A stretch of DNA of 64,000 nt from Antedon mediterranea (GCF_964355755.1 NC_092677.1:20060101-20124100); one strand, 5' to 3'; shown: positions 1 to 12,346, counted from the first letter of the stretch. The notes: generated from the letters alone by a model not told the origin. Numbers and translations are program-made.

Positions 1-351
1 ATGCGAGAAACCAATCGAAAACTGGAAGACCCAAAGCAGTTCCTAACACATTTTAAGTCTTATATGCCCATCAACCAGTACAACGACTTCGGAGGATTAA
101 TTATGCCTACTGACAATGTAGTCAATGTCCTATCTATCTGTGAAAAGATTTTTGTTTCTAACTTTAACAAATACTAACATACATCAAACATCAGCAGAAA
201 AATAAAGTTAAAAATCGCTACCATGTTACATAGATTTGGTATGAAGTTGAATCTTTGTTCACCAGCAATTGAAACATTGCAAATTGAAACGTACGTAAAC
301 TTACGCATATTCTATGCTGTTAAATTCTTCAACAGAGACATAAATCAGTGA
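1..351 (+). pseudogene. C-terminal remnant of a P-element/THAP9-like transposase
   Basis: Frame 1 is open from the window start to a stop at 349-351 except for a single TAA at 175-177. The first part contains GGLIMPTDNVV followed by a CEKIF block. This resembles the end of the RNase H-like region of P-element-type transposases, which commonly reads GGL-x-P-(S/T)-x-(D/N)-VV followed by Cys-x-x-Cys-aromatic residues. The second part, with YVNLRIFYAVKFFNR, resembles the short tail of such proteins. It would be a nuclear DNA transposase, but only the last ~115 codons are present, no catalytic Asp/Glu residues are visible, and the in-frame stop suggests decay. Any upstream part lies outside the window. 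The family call rests on motif resemblance only; a domesticated THAP-type gene is the alternative. Confidence 0.45.
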
Positions 352-1575
352 TAAGAAGAAGAGTAAAAAATTAATTAAAGTATCACATTTATGAGGTATG
401 GTAAAGTTTTAGGAGGTCTGTACGCGCCCCGGTCTGTGCATTATCGGCTAGAAATGATGATCATTACGACGGTCTGGTATGATGATTGAATAATTGTAAA
501 TATGATGATTTTATTTAAATGTTTCTACATTATTTTTATATATTTCCTCTGGGTGGCCCGTGCATCATTTCGCAATAGTTATTGAGTTAATTTTAAACCG
601 AGACTACTATAACATAACTATTGTTATCTGAGGTTTTAAATAAATTATAATAATAAATGAATGTCATGGCGAATGATGGGTACATGTATGCCTAGTATGA
701 ATTGTCTCAGAATTGACTATCATATCATGCCTGTAGGCTTAAGCCTATGATTGTTTATAAATATATTCCGAAAAATTACTGAAATAAAATAGTCGAAGTA
801 GTGATTTTAAAAAGTGACTTCTTGTTATTTTTTAATTGTTTATAACACACTAGATGATGATTTTGAGGATGATTATAAACATTCAAAATAACAACAATAT
901 TCAGTAATTAAAACAAATAGAGATATACAAAGTACAGGAAATAAGTCTATCATTATAATTTAATCGCACATTACCGCAATTATTGTGATGAAAAAAATTA
1001 CTAGTTACAATACACAGTAGACATATCTGATCCATAAATCTACTTGTTTGAGCGAGAGGGCGCCCTATAAAATGAGCTCCATGTGTGTTACACATGAATT
1101 GCACGTAACATTCCGAGAGTGTCCCATCATGGATTAAAGAATAATTCTTTTTAGTATATAAGATCTTTGAACCTAGGCTAAATGTGATGAAACACAGTTT
1201 GTGATTGGTCAATACTCACGGTAGTAACCTAGTAACTAGTACGCGCTGAACATCCGGTGATTCAGCTCCTCGAAGATCGAGAAGAAGACGAATTGTTTAT
1301 TCGGCCTACCTGATTATAATATTATTATTAATAGGCTTATTGATGGAAATTCTCCTGTTAATTTAAACGACCTAGGCCTAAGTGAATATTTTATTGCCAA
1401 GGAATCATTAATTAGTAATTATCTGTATATTATTCTTCGCAAGGTAAGGTGTCTAGGCAGGCTTGTTTAAATACAATACAAATAGTCTAATACTATAGGA
1501 GGACTAGCCTAGCTTCACCCAACCCAGCATACTTGTTCTTGGCTATATAATATAACAGATATTGCCTTTTATATC
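352..1575. other. Intergenic, no gene recognised
   Basis: The stretch is AT-rich with scattered taggcctag words. No ORF with protein-like composition, RNA gene or repeat structure was recognised; the short reverse-strand ORF at 901-1212 has no recognisable motif. Confidence 0.6.
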
Positions 1576-1689
1576 GGTTAAATATAAGATTTGACATCCC
1601 CTCGGGAATGATATATGGCGCTTCGGGAAATATATATTCCCTCGAACTTAATATCATTCCCTCGGGGATGTCAAATCTTATATTTAACC
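1576..1689. repeat. Snapback hairpin (palindromic MITE-like sequence)
   Basis: Arms of about 38 bp (ggttaaatataagattt at the left, its complement at the right) flank a spacer of about 35 bp. Two adjacent mismatches lie in the ctcggg segment of the arms. Transcribed, it would fold into one long stem-loop. No second copy was found in the window. Confidence 0.7.
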
Positions 1690-2226
1690 CCTAAGCAGTC
1701 AATATCTGTATAATTGTGATGTCTTGCACAGAATCGCGAATATCTCGACTTTCTTGCGCGAAACTACGAAAAACTCAAAAAGTGGGTTACTTTCATTTTG
1801 CTATTACGATTTACATATTGCGATTTGAAAATCTTTCTTGGTACCATTGTAAGGCTAAAATTTTTATGATTATTTTAGTCTAAATTACATATAAATCATA
1901 TCACATACATAGTTTCAATCAGCTTTAACAAAAACGTCGAATTGGGCTAAAAACGCTGGCGGTGGCAGTTTCTAACTGGAAAAACCTCTGGCAGTCAAAT
2001 TGAATAATCAAGTCTATCAGGACTTTTCTATATAGTGACATTAGTGATCATTTGCCCATTTTTAGTCGCGTGGACGCGACTCTATAGTTCACTATGTCGG
2101 TCGGTCGCTCTGTCTGTCGGTCCGGTATCACTATGCGTTTTAGCACGCGACTTATGGCTGTTGGCCTTGTTAACATTACACCCTTATCAAATATACCAAA
2201 CCGTCCCAAAAAATATGTAAGCCCTA
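1690..2226. other. Non-coding stretch with a GTCGGTCGGTC-rich segment
   Basis: No gene seen. Positions 2066-2165 hold a GC-richer block with cgcgtggacgcgac and iterated gtcggtcg/gtctgtcgg words, probably part of a dispersed repeat that abuts the LINE fragment to the right. Confidence 0.4.
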
Positions 2227-2908
2227 ATCATACCTACAGAAAATTTAACGAAACAAATATTTCAAACATTAAAAACGATTTGGCAAACATGAATTGGACT
2301 AGTGTTTATGGTACGGATGATCGTAATATTGCTTTACTTTCATTTGAAACTGAATTTAAACGACTGTATGATAAACATTTTCCAATTCAAGAGCAGTCTG
2401 CAGGTAAAAAAAAAAATAAAGACCTGGATGACGGATGAACTCTTAATAAATTCAATAAAGCATAAACAAAAACTTTATTCCAAATTCCTCCGCTATCCCA
2501 ATGACAACAAAATTAATAATTTAAATAATAGAATATAAACAATTCCGTAACTACCTTAACTCTTTAATAAAATTAACAAAACGCGATTATTATGAAAACA
2601 AGTTTAAGCAGCAAAAAGATAATATCAAAGGAACATGGACAATTATAAATAGTTTAATAAAAACGAATGAAAGTAAGCATTTCGAAGAGTCCACTATAAA
2701 TTGCGATGACACAACCCTAATTTACACTGATAAAAATGTAGATTCCCTTTTTAAAATATCAACTGAAAATCTACCCAACATTTTAACATACTTTTCTGCA
2801 AACACACTTTCTGTTAATTTAAAGAAGTGCTGTTGTATGGTGTTCAAAAATTCACAAATACCACTAAATACCAGTACTTTCAAATTAAAAATTAAAGATC
2901 AATTAATA
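2227..2908 (+). pseudogene. LINE-B, left part (CR1/L2/jockey-like), interrupted
   Basis: Translated pieces in shifting frames show the linker between endonuclease and reverse transcriptase (around 2330-2540: FKRLYDKHFPI, then WMTDELLINSI.HKQKLYSKF), then, after an internal deletion, the part just after the RT catalytic site (around 2710-2900: DTTLIYTDKN, LSVNLKKC). A frameshift lies in the A-run at 2405-2415. The element resumes at 5052 after a 2.1-kb insertion of another LINE. The octamer aattaata is present at 2901-2908 and again at 5044-5051, as expected for a target-site duplication. No functional protein is possible. Confidence 0.75.
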
Positions 2909-5043
2909 ATAATAATAATAATAATATTTATTCGGCAAAAGTTCATAAAGTACATTTTACAATTCATCTTGCCAGGAGCAAGTAATAGGCATGAGCCCAA
3001 ACAGAAAACTGCTCTTACTCCATCATTACTTATAAATACAAAAATAACAAAACTAAGTAGCACAAATTAAGTCAAAATAAAACAAAACAAAGTTATAATG
3101 AGATACACCAATTAAAAATAAGCTGCATTGAATAAACAATATAAACAATTACAACTTAATATTTTGAGATCAAATGTTTGATGAGTTGGGCCTTAAAGTC
3201 TGAAATTGTAGCACATTGTTTAATTTCATTGGGAAGTTGCTCCCATAATCTAGGGAAAATAACAAACGATGAATTTAAAAATGTATTGGTCTTTGCCTTC
3301 CAATGTATTAACCGCCCTTCACACCTCTCACTTGATCTCACAAACTCATTAAAGGATGATGGACAGAGGCCATGCATTATTTTAAAACCTAATGTGAGTC
3401 TATACACTTTAAATATATCTTCAATACTTAAAATATTTAGGGTCTTTAACCTATATAAATATGAAGTGTCCCAATTTCCTTCTTTTCTGTACATAATTAT
3501 TCTAGTGGCCTTTCTCTGAACCCTTTCAAGTCTATACATATGAGATATTTCAGTAGGTGCCCACATACAACAACAGTAAGTCACAACAGGTAGTATTAGT
3601 GCTTTGTAAAGATTTAGCATTGCCATCCAAGACATTGCTTTACTACATCTTGAAACAAAACCAAGAAGTTTGCTTGCCTTACTACAAACATAATCTACAT
3701 GAGAGTGGCATGTTAATTTACTGTTGATATATACACCAAGTAGTTTGAATTCATGGACTCTTTCCGTTGAATCGGAATTGATATCGTAAGCAAATATGAT
3801 GGGATCTTTACACCTGGATAAACTCATTGCTGCACATTTTGATGCATTTAATGGTAGTTTATTTAAAACTGACCATTCATAAATCTTATTTAAATCACTC
3901 TGTAACTTTATACAGTCTTCTAATTCATGAATAGGTCTTGAAATGGTATTGTCATCTGCAAATTGAAAAATTGAAGATTCTATACCATATTCAAGATCAC
4001 TCACATACAATAGAAACAAAAGAGGGCCAAGAACTGACCCCTGGGGTACCCCTGATATTACATTCTTCCAATGCGATATTTCACCTCTATAGATAACTCT
4101 TTGTTTTCTATTTAAAAGAAAATCCTGGATCCATTTATTTAAACCTTTGTTTAAGCCAATATTGTTAAGTTTCTTAATCAGACGATTATGGGGTACTTTA
4201 TCAAAAGCAGATGAAAAATCTAAGAAAATTACATCTACTTGCTTACAATTTTTTGCATCTAAACTTTGAGCCCATGAATGAAACGCCTTAGTGAGTAACA
4301 ATTCAGTACTATAAGCATGTCTAAAACCAAACTGATTATCTGATAATATACTATTAGCCTCTAAGAAATTATTGATTCGGGTACACACAAGTTTCTCCAT
4401 AATTTTACAAACAATTGATGTTAAAGACACAGGTCTGTAACTCTTAAAATCACCTTTAGGTTTTCCATGCTTTTTGAAAACAGGTACAACATTAGCAGTT
4501 TTCCACTGTTTTGGTAAAATGCCTTTTTCTAAAGATAAGTTAAAAAAGTCGCACAACAATCGTGCTAGTTCTGCCCTACAAACCTTTAGAAATATGGGAA
4601 GTAAATTATCAGGTCCTGGAGATTTTGAAACAATTAAATAGTTTAATGCCTGATAAACTTCCATCACATTAAATTTCTCAAGTTCCATATAATGCTGAGG
4701 GATAATATCAGAGTTGCAGAGCAAGTCATCATTACCACCATCATCATTATTACTGAAATTACTAGAAAATTGATCATTAAACAAATTTGCTATCTCTCTA
4801 GCATCTGTTACTATAGCATCATTAATCTTAAAACTTATAACTTGTGAATCTTGTCTAATTGCCCTAATATATGCCCAAAATTGCTTTATATTTGAAGTAG
4901 CCTTATTTGAGATGTCTAGAACATAATTTCTGTGACTACAATATATGGCTTTTTTCAGTTCCTTACTACAACACTTAAATCTATCTGTAGCTTCATTTGT
5001 TTTTAAAATCTTAGCCTTCCTATATAATTTTCTTTTCTTTGTT
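2909..5043 (-). mobile_element. LINE-C, 5'-truncated CR1/jockey-superfamily retrotransposon inserted in LINE-B
   Basis: The element runs on the minus strand. Its 3' end is at the left with an (ATT)n tail (taataataataataataat on +), and its coding part is 3156-5035. It is flanked by the duplicated octamer aattaata and splits LINE-B cleanly, so it is the younger of the two. Confidence 0.85.
3156..5035 (-). CDS. LINE-C ORF2 fragment: reverse transcriptase and C-terminal domain
   Basis: The frame is open for about 620 codons. The first ATG/GTG/TTG-type start in it is at 4784 (542 aa), but the same frame reads on upstream to about 5035 (KKRKLYRKAKILK, then NIKQFWAYIR), which is the normal linker before the RT. 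RT blocks are in order: SPGPDNLLP, the YRPVSLTS fingers motif, FLDFSSAFDKV (palm), GVPQGSVLGPLLF at about residue 245 and the catalytic FADD at about residue 273. The thumb and C-terminal domain (ILPVVTYCCCMW) and a terminal block ending at 3159 follow. The endonuclease is absent through 5' truncation, so it cannot move by itself, yet the RT frame has no stops, which suggests recent insertion. It would reverse-transcribe its own RNA at a nicked target. Confidence 0.85.
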
Positions 5044-5051
5044 AATTAATA

Positions 5052-5930
5052 GCTATTGTTGAGAAAACTAAATTTCTTGGTGTTTATCTGGACAGTAAAC
5101 TAAATTGGAAACATCAGATTACTCAAGTCGAAAACAAAATATCCAAAAAGTTCTGGTATCATATATAGATTATCATCTTTCATCCCTCAAAACATTACTC
5201 CGCATTCTTTACTGTTCATTAATCCTCCCTTACCTCACTTACTGTTATATTATTTTATGTATTTATAATACATACCCGTCCTACTTAAACAAACTGTTAT
5301 TGATCCAACAGAAAACCGTAAGATACATAGCAAATGCTCCTCCCTTATCCCATTCAAATCCTTTATTTTCTTCATTTGGTCTTCTTAAAATTCAGGATAT
5401 TAACCATCTTCAACAAAGTGTTTTATTTATTCATGGCTACACTCGATCCTTCCACCACACTTTGATGATTTATTTAGTTTCAATCTTAATTTTCATAACC
5501 ACAAAACTCGGAGCGCAAATCAAATACGTATTCCTTTTTTTTTTAACTACTTCTTTTAAACATAGCATTAAGTTCACTGGTCCTAACCTCTGGGATTGCA
5601 TACCAGTTCCTATAGAAAGTGCTTTGTCAAAGAAGAGTTTTTCTTTTAAATTGAAACGACACCTCTTATCCAGTTATGAGTAATTTATCCTTTCACTTAT
5701 TGTTAGTTTTTATATATTTAGCATTTATCGGTACCCTGAAACTAAAAGTCTTCATTACTGTTTTTGTCCTGTTTCCGGTTCCAGTGTTGTCCTGTTTTTT
5801 TTTTCAGTTTTTATGGGCTGCCTTATACAAGCTTCGCTTTTTTGGAATGTTGCCCCTCTTATTTTAATAATATTTATTGTTAATTTTTATATACTATGAA
5901 AGAGAAGAAGAGAAATGAACTTTGATTGAT
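5052..5930 (+). pseudogene. LINE-B, right part: RT thumb, C-terminus and 3' UTR
   Basis: This continues the 2227-2908 fragment on the far side of LINE-C: KFLGVYLDSKLNW at 5075-5110, then (one frameshift later) the frame 5105-5683 with LYCSLILPYLTYC, LLLIQQKTVRYI and GPNLWDCIP, the usual C-terminal signature of CR1/L2/jockey LINEs. The stop at 5681-5683 is followed by an AT-rich 3' UTR to about 5930. The frameshift and the earlier internal deletion make it dead. Confidence 0.75.
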
Positions 5931-7445
5931 AACTTCCAGAAAATGTTTTAATCATGAGTATCACTTTTCATTCTGAGGAGCTATAACATTTTGAAATTTA
6001 GGCCTACTGTAATGATGAAAAAAGTGACCAAAGTGTTTTTGATCATGATGACGCCATTAAAATTGTAAAAATGGTAAATCATGCGAAAGATAATTGATTG
6101 ACCTAGACAGCACCAAAATATGGGGGGGGGGGGGGGAGAGAATGGAATACGGATAAATGGAGTTGCGCTCTATTAAATGTGATGACCTATGACGAAAGAG
6201 ACAAAAATCCTATATTTTATATTCGAGTGGCCATACGATGACGTCACAATGTCCGGTTAGCCATATTAATGCATTACAAATATGTAATAAAAAATAAACT
6301 TTACCATGTAGTTTAGAAACTATAATTGTTTAAAAAAGGGCATAATTTGACGAATTTTAAACATTTTCATAAAAAACGCGCGCGAATTGTCCAATTTGAA
6401 GTGCTCGTATGACGTGATTTTAAGTCGAAATTTTTTGAAAATTGGTAAAAATACTAGAAAAGGCTGGAAAAACATAATTTAGGCGAAAAAAGATGTTTTT
6501 TTTGCGCGCGGTAGGTGCGCACCGCGCGCGTACAATTTTGCGATTTTTAAGGTTTGACGTGCACGTGTGTCATTATTTTACATTCATAATTCATTAAAGG
6601 AACTTATCATGAAAGGTATACAGAACAACAATCAAGTGCAAAAACGGTCTTTCTAAGCTGTGTACGATCTGATTACGCAAAAGCGCACGCGCAACGCGTA
6701 ATTTTTTAAAGAATGTGAAATGCTTAAAATGTCCTGGAATGTGTAGAAAGTTGATTAGAAATTGATTTTGAGCATTTTTAACTTTCAAGGCGCGCCTTCG
6801 CGCGAGAATACCAAGGTTCAAAATTTTGCTGATGATACAGGAAGATGACCCTCGACATGAAGCATCCGTGTGTCCAAGTTTCATTTGAAAAAGTCTGTTA
6901 GTTTTGAATTTATAGTCATATTAAGAGCCATTGTCTGTAAGAATCAGAGAAATATCAAAAAGAGTGGCAGACTCAAAAAAATGGATTTCTTTCAAATTTT
7001 GCACATGGCTATATATGTGTTGAGAGAAATCAAATATGAAGTATTTTTTATTTCACACGTATATTTCCATGGCAACGGCCAAATTTGTGTTTTTGACAAA
7101 TTTTGTCCTTTTTTAAGGTTTTTTAAAATGGATATTGGTACTACTTTGATGAACGATATTTTTGTGTTGTTCATTTAATTATAAAAAATAATTAGTGTAT
7201 GCATAATAACAATGCATTGTGTACCTGTTTCAAATTTTTTTATTTTTTTTTATTTCATACTTTTGGAGATACCATTTATTTAAAAAGGGGTGTTTTTCAC
7301 TTTTTTTAAATTGTTCAATGCAACTAAACTTTACTTCACCATAACGCCCAAAGTGGTGTATTTTTTTAGCTGATTTATTACAAATAGGTAGTTCTAATGT
7401 TTAATAATTGATTTCTAAAATAAAATACTGGGGTAAATTTAAAAT
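5931..7445. repeat. Left long inverted repeat of element R
   Basis: The segment 6850-7445 is the reverse complement, at moderate identity, of 10258-10880 (shared blocks: aaatttaccccagt, aaaaaacaccccttttt, ccatggcaacgg, gacaatggctcttaag). The outer part 5940-6600 is related in reverse orientation to the repeat copies at 21.4-23.7 kb. These share the CG-dyad-rich gcgcgcg segments, ttttaagtcgaaatt and the atggccatacgatgacgtcac block. A pure G-run lies at 6122-6136. Small ORFs here overlap on both strands and show no protein motifs. Confidence 0.6.
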
Positions 7446-10257
7446 CTACAAGCAGTGTTGCGAGAAACATAGGCATTTTTATAAAAAAAAAACATGGTAT
7501 ATTAGTAAAAACATTTTATTTTCTTTGATTATTTGATTTGAAACTCATTGGTCAGAAAAATTCTTAATGTTTGATATAGTTCTAGTTGTGTTGTGAGAAA
7601 AAAATTTATTTTTTAATTATAGATTCTGTAATTCCCAGTTTTAATGTCATTTTATAGGTTATATCCTCTGGAAATTTGAATAAATTATCAGATCGTTGTG
7701 AATTTTAATCTTTGCAACAGATTACTCCTCTCTTATTTTGAAGCTCCTCTTTCATTTGTTTACTTCTTTTATTTGCTAACCTAAGCAGATCCCACATGCC
7801 CATCCACCACCACTTTCGACTACCACCCCCCCCCCCCACCCCGACTATAACCACAAAAAGATAAACTGCAACACTTTGGTCGATCATCCACTATAGAGTG
7901 TCAAATGCATGCATTCAAGCACCACCCACACTGCCGCTACCATCGCCCCAAAGAATAGACGGATTCCAACTCCTCCATCCCACTCCATCCCACCCTCCCC
8001 TTTCTCCAAGCCCCCACCCACCCCAAGTTAAAAATTGCAATGCAAAAGATAGGACATAAAGTTAAGTTTTTAGACCCTCGCCTTCAACCACCTAACTATT
8101 TAAAAGTCCTGGATCCACCACTTTCCCCTCCCCAAAATAGAACCAATCAAAAGTCAATGATATACTCAGGTATGTTAATTTCATTTCATTTAAGGTCAGC
8201 ATGTAAAATATCACACTTTATTATTAAATATTGGTTTTAAATTCTATATTTTTTTTAATGTGATGGTTGGATTCAGTATTAATTATTAATTAATAATTAT
8301 CTGATAATTATTTAATTTCTCTTAGTTATGCATAGCAACAGTTACTATGGTAACTAAAAATGAGATATTCTTTAGATTTTGCATATTTATCTCATACAAA
8401 TTTAAATTTGTAGATTATTAGCAGGCATGCCTTATTTGCATTTTCAAATTACCGTTTCACAAGGTCATATTCGTAAGCACTTTCTTCTGTGATTATTTTT
8501 ATTCATGAAAACCCCATATTTTATTTACAGCGGCCACCTCCCTTAACGGACGCACTTTGAAAAGCCTGTTTGTTCTTCCTATCTAATTAGTGCATTTGGT
8601 GCTTACCGTAAGCTAAAAATGAGATTTTTTGTAAGCGGCCAATCGAAAAATGTGATACTTATTGCATGGACCTATGAATTAGAGGTGCATGTTTATTGTA
8701 TTTCTTTATATATTAGCTTTATTTTGAAGAGGTTTTAAAAACATTACTGTGAAGAGATGAGAAAACTACACAGATTTTGACCGACCATTTTTCATATGAT
8801 AAAAGTTTTTAAAATTTTTCTGAAAATGCTAAAAAATACTAAACCACCTGATTATAAATAATAATAGGCCTACAATTAGCTGGAAAATTGAGACGCTCGT
8901 TTCGTTAAGAATATCGTATATAGCTATAATAAGTGATTTTGGCCCTTTATCGGCAGAACCTCCCGTAAGGGGTCACCGCCCGTAAGCGGCCACTTTTCCA
9001 GGTCCCGAGGGTGGCCGCTTACGGGAGGTTCAACTGTATTTAAAAAAACAATTATCCTTAGTTACGCATAGAAACAGGTTCTAAGATAACATAAATAATA
9101 CATTTTGACATAATGACCCAACAAATGACCCTTTCACAAGGTCACACATTTTCTGGGATTCAGTAGATAAGTAAATTTGGGAAAAGGTAGTAAAGCTATG
9201 TAATCAATTGTTTGTAGTCATGAAACCCCATATTAAAAATATTGTACTTAGTTACGTATAGAAACAGTTGCTACAATACACTATAGGTAAAATGTTGATG
9301 TCATTTGACCTCAATATGTAAAATTTTTTTTTTTCATGAAACTCCATATTTAATTTTTTTTTTTAATATCATTTGTTACGTAAACAGGTTTAAGATAACA
9401 CTAAACGCTTTTTTACCTTTATTCAGATTCGTCAAGACTTTCTTTCTGAGATTATTAGGATTCAGTGTTTAAAGTAAATTTGGCAAAAAGTAGAAATGTA
9501 AAACTATGTAGAAAAAATGTTTTGTATTTATGAAAAACCCCTTATTTTTTTTAAATTTTCGCATAGAAACAGTTACTATGGTAAAATGTTGACCTCAAAA
9601 TGAATGAATTTACAAGGTCAAGTTTGTCATTAATGGAATGCAGTAGAAGTCAAATTGAGAAAAATTACAAATGCAATCAATTCTTTGTATTTATAAAAAC
9701 GCCATTTTTTTACGTTTTTTTAAAAATTACTTTCCTTAGTTACACATAGAAATGGTTGCCAAGGTAACACTATAGGTAAAATATGAAAATTGTTGAGAAT
9801 TGTTATGAACTATCTTGTAAATTTTGATCAAACATTAATAGTTGTAGTAAAGTGGGGACCTGTCCTGTTTTGCATTCTGACCCCTTTTGACCTCAAATGA
9901 CCTATTTACAAGGTCAGATTTTTTGGGAGGTCTTTCTGTATCTCTTTACACAAAATAGATTTAACAATTTATAAAAACCATTGACTCAATTATTTTCAAG
10001 TTTAACATTATTTTCCATCAACTAAATATTTTAATGCAAAATACTGTTTTTCTGGCAATTAATTGAAATAAACCTGGCAACACATTCTCCTATTTTATCT
10101 AAACTATTCGTATGACTCTAGTAGCATTATGACAAGCCATATATACATTTTATTATTGGATTAGCCATATTTAAATTGTGTTTCATGTGTTTTGTTTGTT
10201 GATATTTTGTTATATTTTTTGTATTTTTCGTATTTTCCTGGCAACACAAAACCTATG
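7446..10257. repeat. Interior of element R with about 190-bp degenerate tandem repeats
   Basis: No coding capacity was seen. A block reading cttagttacgcatagaaacagttactatggtaac recurs in diverged form near 8331, 9056, 9247, 9372, 9558 and 9736. A second word, tcacaaggtca, accompanies several copies (8458, 9133, 9610, 9918). Between 7780 and 8030 the strand is very C-rich (simple sequence). A MITE sits at 8528-9036. Confidence 0.5.
8528..9036. mobile_element. Tc1/mariner-type MITE with TA target duplication
   Basis: The ends are CAG...ACCTCCC on the left and, on the opposite strand from the right, CAGTTGAACCTCCCGTAAGCGG. The first carries ttaacgg and the second gtaagcggccac as inner terminal repeat. 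TA dinucleotides flank both ends (8526-8527 and 9037-9038). There is no ORF. An ISL2EU or other TA-targeting family is possible. Confidence 0.55.
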
Positions 10258-10900
10258 TACGAAATTTACCCCAGTGTTTTTTTTGTGATTATTGTTGAAA
10301 AACCTATTGACTATCAAATTAAAAAATCTCATTGATTTAAAAACACCACTTTGGAAGTTATAGGTACGTTTATGAGGTATACTTTTATAAAAAAAATATT
10401 TTTTAAAAACACCCCTTTTTAAAATAATGGTATCAACCAAACTCCATTTTGTAATTTATTTTTTTTCTACATTAAATGGAACTCAATACATGTTGTTTAC
10501 ACTGCTATAAACAAAAACTGTATACTGTAAGTATTTTTGGTTAGAATAAGTATACAAGTTTGTACTTTTTCACTATAGAAAATCTTTGAAAAATGGCAAA
10601 AACATCAAAATTTGGATAATTGACCGTTGTCATGGCAACGGAGGCTAATTTGTAGATATGCTTTTTATTGAAATGTCTATTCATGGTAAAAATTTGAGAG
10701 AAATCCATTTTTTTACATCTGCCACCAAATCTTTGATTTTTACAGACAATGGCTCTTAAGAATTTCAGAAAATCGCGCGTAGTTACGCTACGCGACCATA
10801 TTTTCATTAAACCAAAGTTTGTTGCACGACTACATATATACGTGCATCTGCTGGCCAAGTTACAACATAACTGCTACCGCCGTTTTTTAGATCTGCTGCG
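10258..10900. repeat. Right long inverted repeat of element R
   Basis: It reads as the reverse complement of 6850-7445, starting with the aaatttaccccagt block and ending past cgcgcgtagttacgctacgcg at 10774-10795. Identity looks well below perfect, so the element is old or the match is to a sister copy. Confidence 0.55.
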
Positions 10901-10961
10901 AACAAAAAATGAGCATAAAAAATGAAATTATTGACAATATAACAATAGGCTATCGCACAGA

Positions 10962-11015
10962 GTTTTTTAGGCTATCGCTCTCTATCGCTCTACAGAGAGC
11001 GATAGCCTAAAAAAC
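10962..11015. repeat. Perfect 22-bp palindrome with 10-nt loop
   Basis: The arm gttttttaggctatcgctct (plus ct) at 10962-10983 is repeated exactly inverted at 10994-11015. The core word tatcgctc also occurs in the loop and a related taggctatcgc lies just upstream at 10946, so the hairpin may have arisen by local template switching. Confidence 0.75.
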
Positions 11016-11159
11016 TACACACAGTATATCAAATACCAGTATAAGTAATGACAATAGGAGTAACTGACGGTCTACCACACTGTAGATACAATAATTATCC
11101 ACTGTAAATGGAATCGACGGGCAATTTTACAAGGTACCGGTTGGGCGGACACAAACTCC

Positions 11160-11370
11160 CTAGTAGACATACCGCATGGCGGACAGTCTGCAACAACATG
11201 CAATTGGTATCTGGTGGTGTTTAGTAGGACCAGTCATAATACACGAATGTCGTGGGTTCGATTCCCACGCTGGTAGGAACGTTCCAAGGTGGAATAGAGT
11301 TAAAGCTATGCGAGCTACTGTGTTTGGGGTTCAATGATGATGTGGTGGAAACGACCCCAAGAGAGAGGGA
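11160..11370 (+). mobile_element. tRNA-derived SINE
   Basis: A near-consensus internal RNA polymerase III B box, GGTTCGATTCC, lies at 11255-11265 inside a TψC-like arm (cgtgggttcgattcccacg, which folds as a 5-bp stem). Upstream, an anticodon-like cataat and a tagtagg D-arm-like word fit a degenerate A box. The 3' body to about 11370 is not tRNA-related. The full tRNA cloverleaf is not intact, so it is called as a SINE rather than a tRNA gene. Confidence 0.6.
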
Positions 11371-11427
11371 GTGACGTTTCATGAGGGGTCCCCAACTTAT
11401 GTACGAAAAAAAAAATCGCGCCCCGCC
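11371..11427. repeat. Solo end of snapback family S
   Basis: The 57 bases gtgacgtttcatgaggggtcc...cgaaaaaaaaaatcgc are an isolated terminal repeat of family S, oriented outward against the left end of S1, so that 11371-11476 is itself a palindrome. Confidence 0.65.
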
Positions 11428-11428
11428 A

Positions 11429-12324
11429 GCGATTTTTTTTTCGTACATAAGTTGGGGACCCCCTCATGAAACGTCACAAAATAAACATGAATAATTCATC
11501 AGTTAAATTTTCTTGTTCCGTGTGCACCCAAGCGTATAGCAACAAGAAGTGATTGCACAACTGCGATACGATACTTTTACAGTAGGCCTAGGATTCTAAG
11601 TCAATTCACGTGATTGCCTTCGCGCACTCTTCTTCACACACAAACACCACTATGCAAAATGTGTCGAGTCGAGGCTAATCGACAGCTAGGCAAGACATTA
11701 CAATAAGTAGTAATTCATTGGACATAGCCCAAAGAAAGCTTAGACCCACAAGAATAAAGAATGTGTATAATTTGTGTACTGTATTTTTTTAATTCTGCTA
11801 TTTTATTATCAAACAATATGCATGTAATCAAAGGAACTTTAAAAATGCGCGTATATGAACACATGAGATGGGAAGATTAGACCCACGAGAATAAAAAATG
11901 TATTTTTGTGTAATGTTTATTGTTTAATTTTGCTGACTCTAACACACACGTCACACACACCAACACAGCTACTACTAGAATAGACATGGGTTTAGAGAAT
12001 AGTAATTAGGCCTAATAGTATCAATAGAAACTATAATTTTAACACGTAATTCTTTAGTAATAAATTATATTAAACACACCATAAACTAAAGGCTGATTAT
12101 TTCGACAATCCACACAAAACGCCGCTATTCTATTATTATATCGCACGCGGCAACCACAGCGGAGATAGGCCTAGAATCGTATCGCAGTTGTGTCGTGTAA
12201 TCACTTCGTGTTGCTATACGCTTGGGTGCACACGGAACAAGAAAATTTAACTGATGAATTATTCATGTTTATTTTATGACGTTTCATTAAGGGGTCCCCA
12301 ACTTATGTACGAAAAAAAAATCGC
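11429..12324. mobile_element. Snapback MITE S1
   Basis: Non-autonomous element bounded by gcgatttttttttcgtacataagttgggg and its inverse. The terminal inverted repeats extend for more than 150 bp on each side (through the aataaacatgaataattcatcag and cacccaagcgtatagcaac blocks). There is no coding sequence. S2 (12347-13314) is an inverted copy of it and S3 (49685-50594) a direct copy. Confidence 0.75.
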
Positions 12325-12346
12325 CACCCGGACGCGCCTCCCGGAC

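Noticed and set aside
3178-3519. 113-aa forward ORF
   Set aside because: Antisense shadow of the LINE-C reverse transcriptase ORF.
11230-11275. Possible tRNA gene (B box ggttcgattcc)
   Set aside because: The acceptor and D arms do not pair convincingly and a non-tRNA body follows; better explained as a tRNA-derived SINE.
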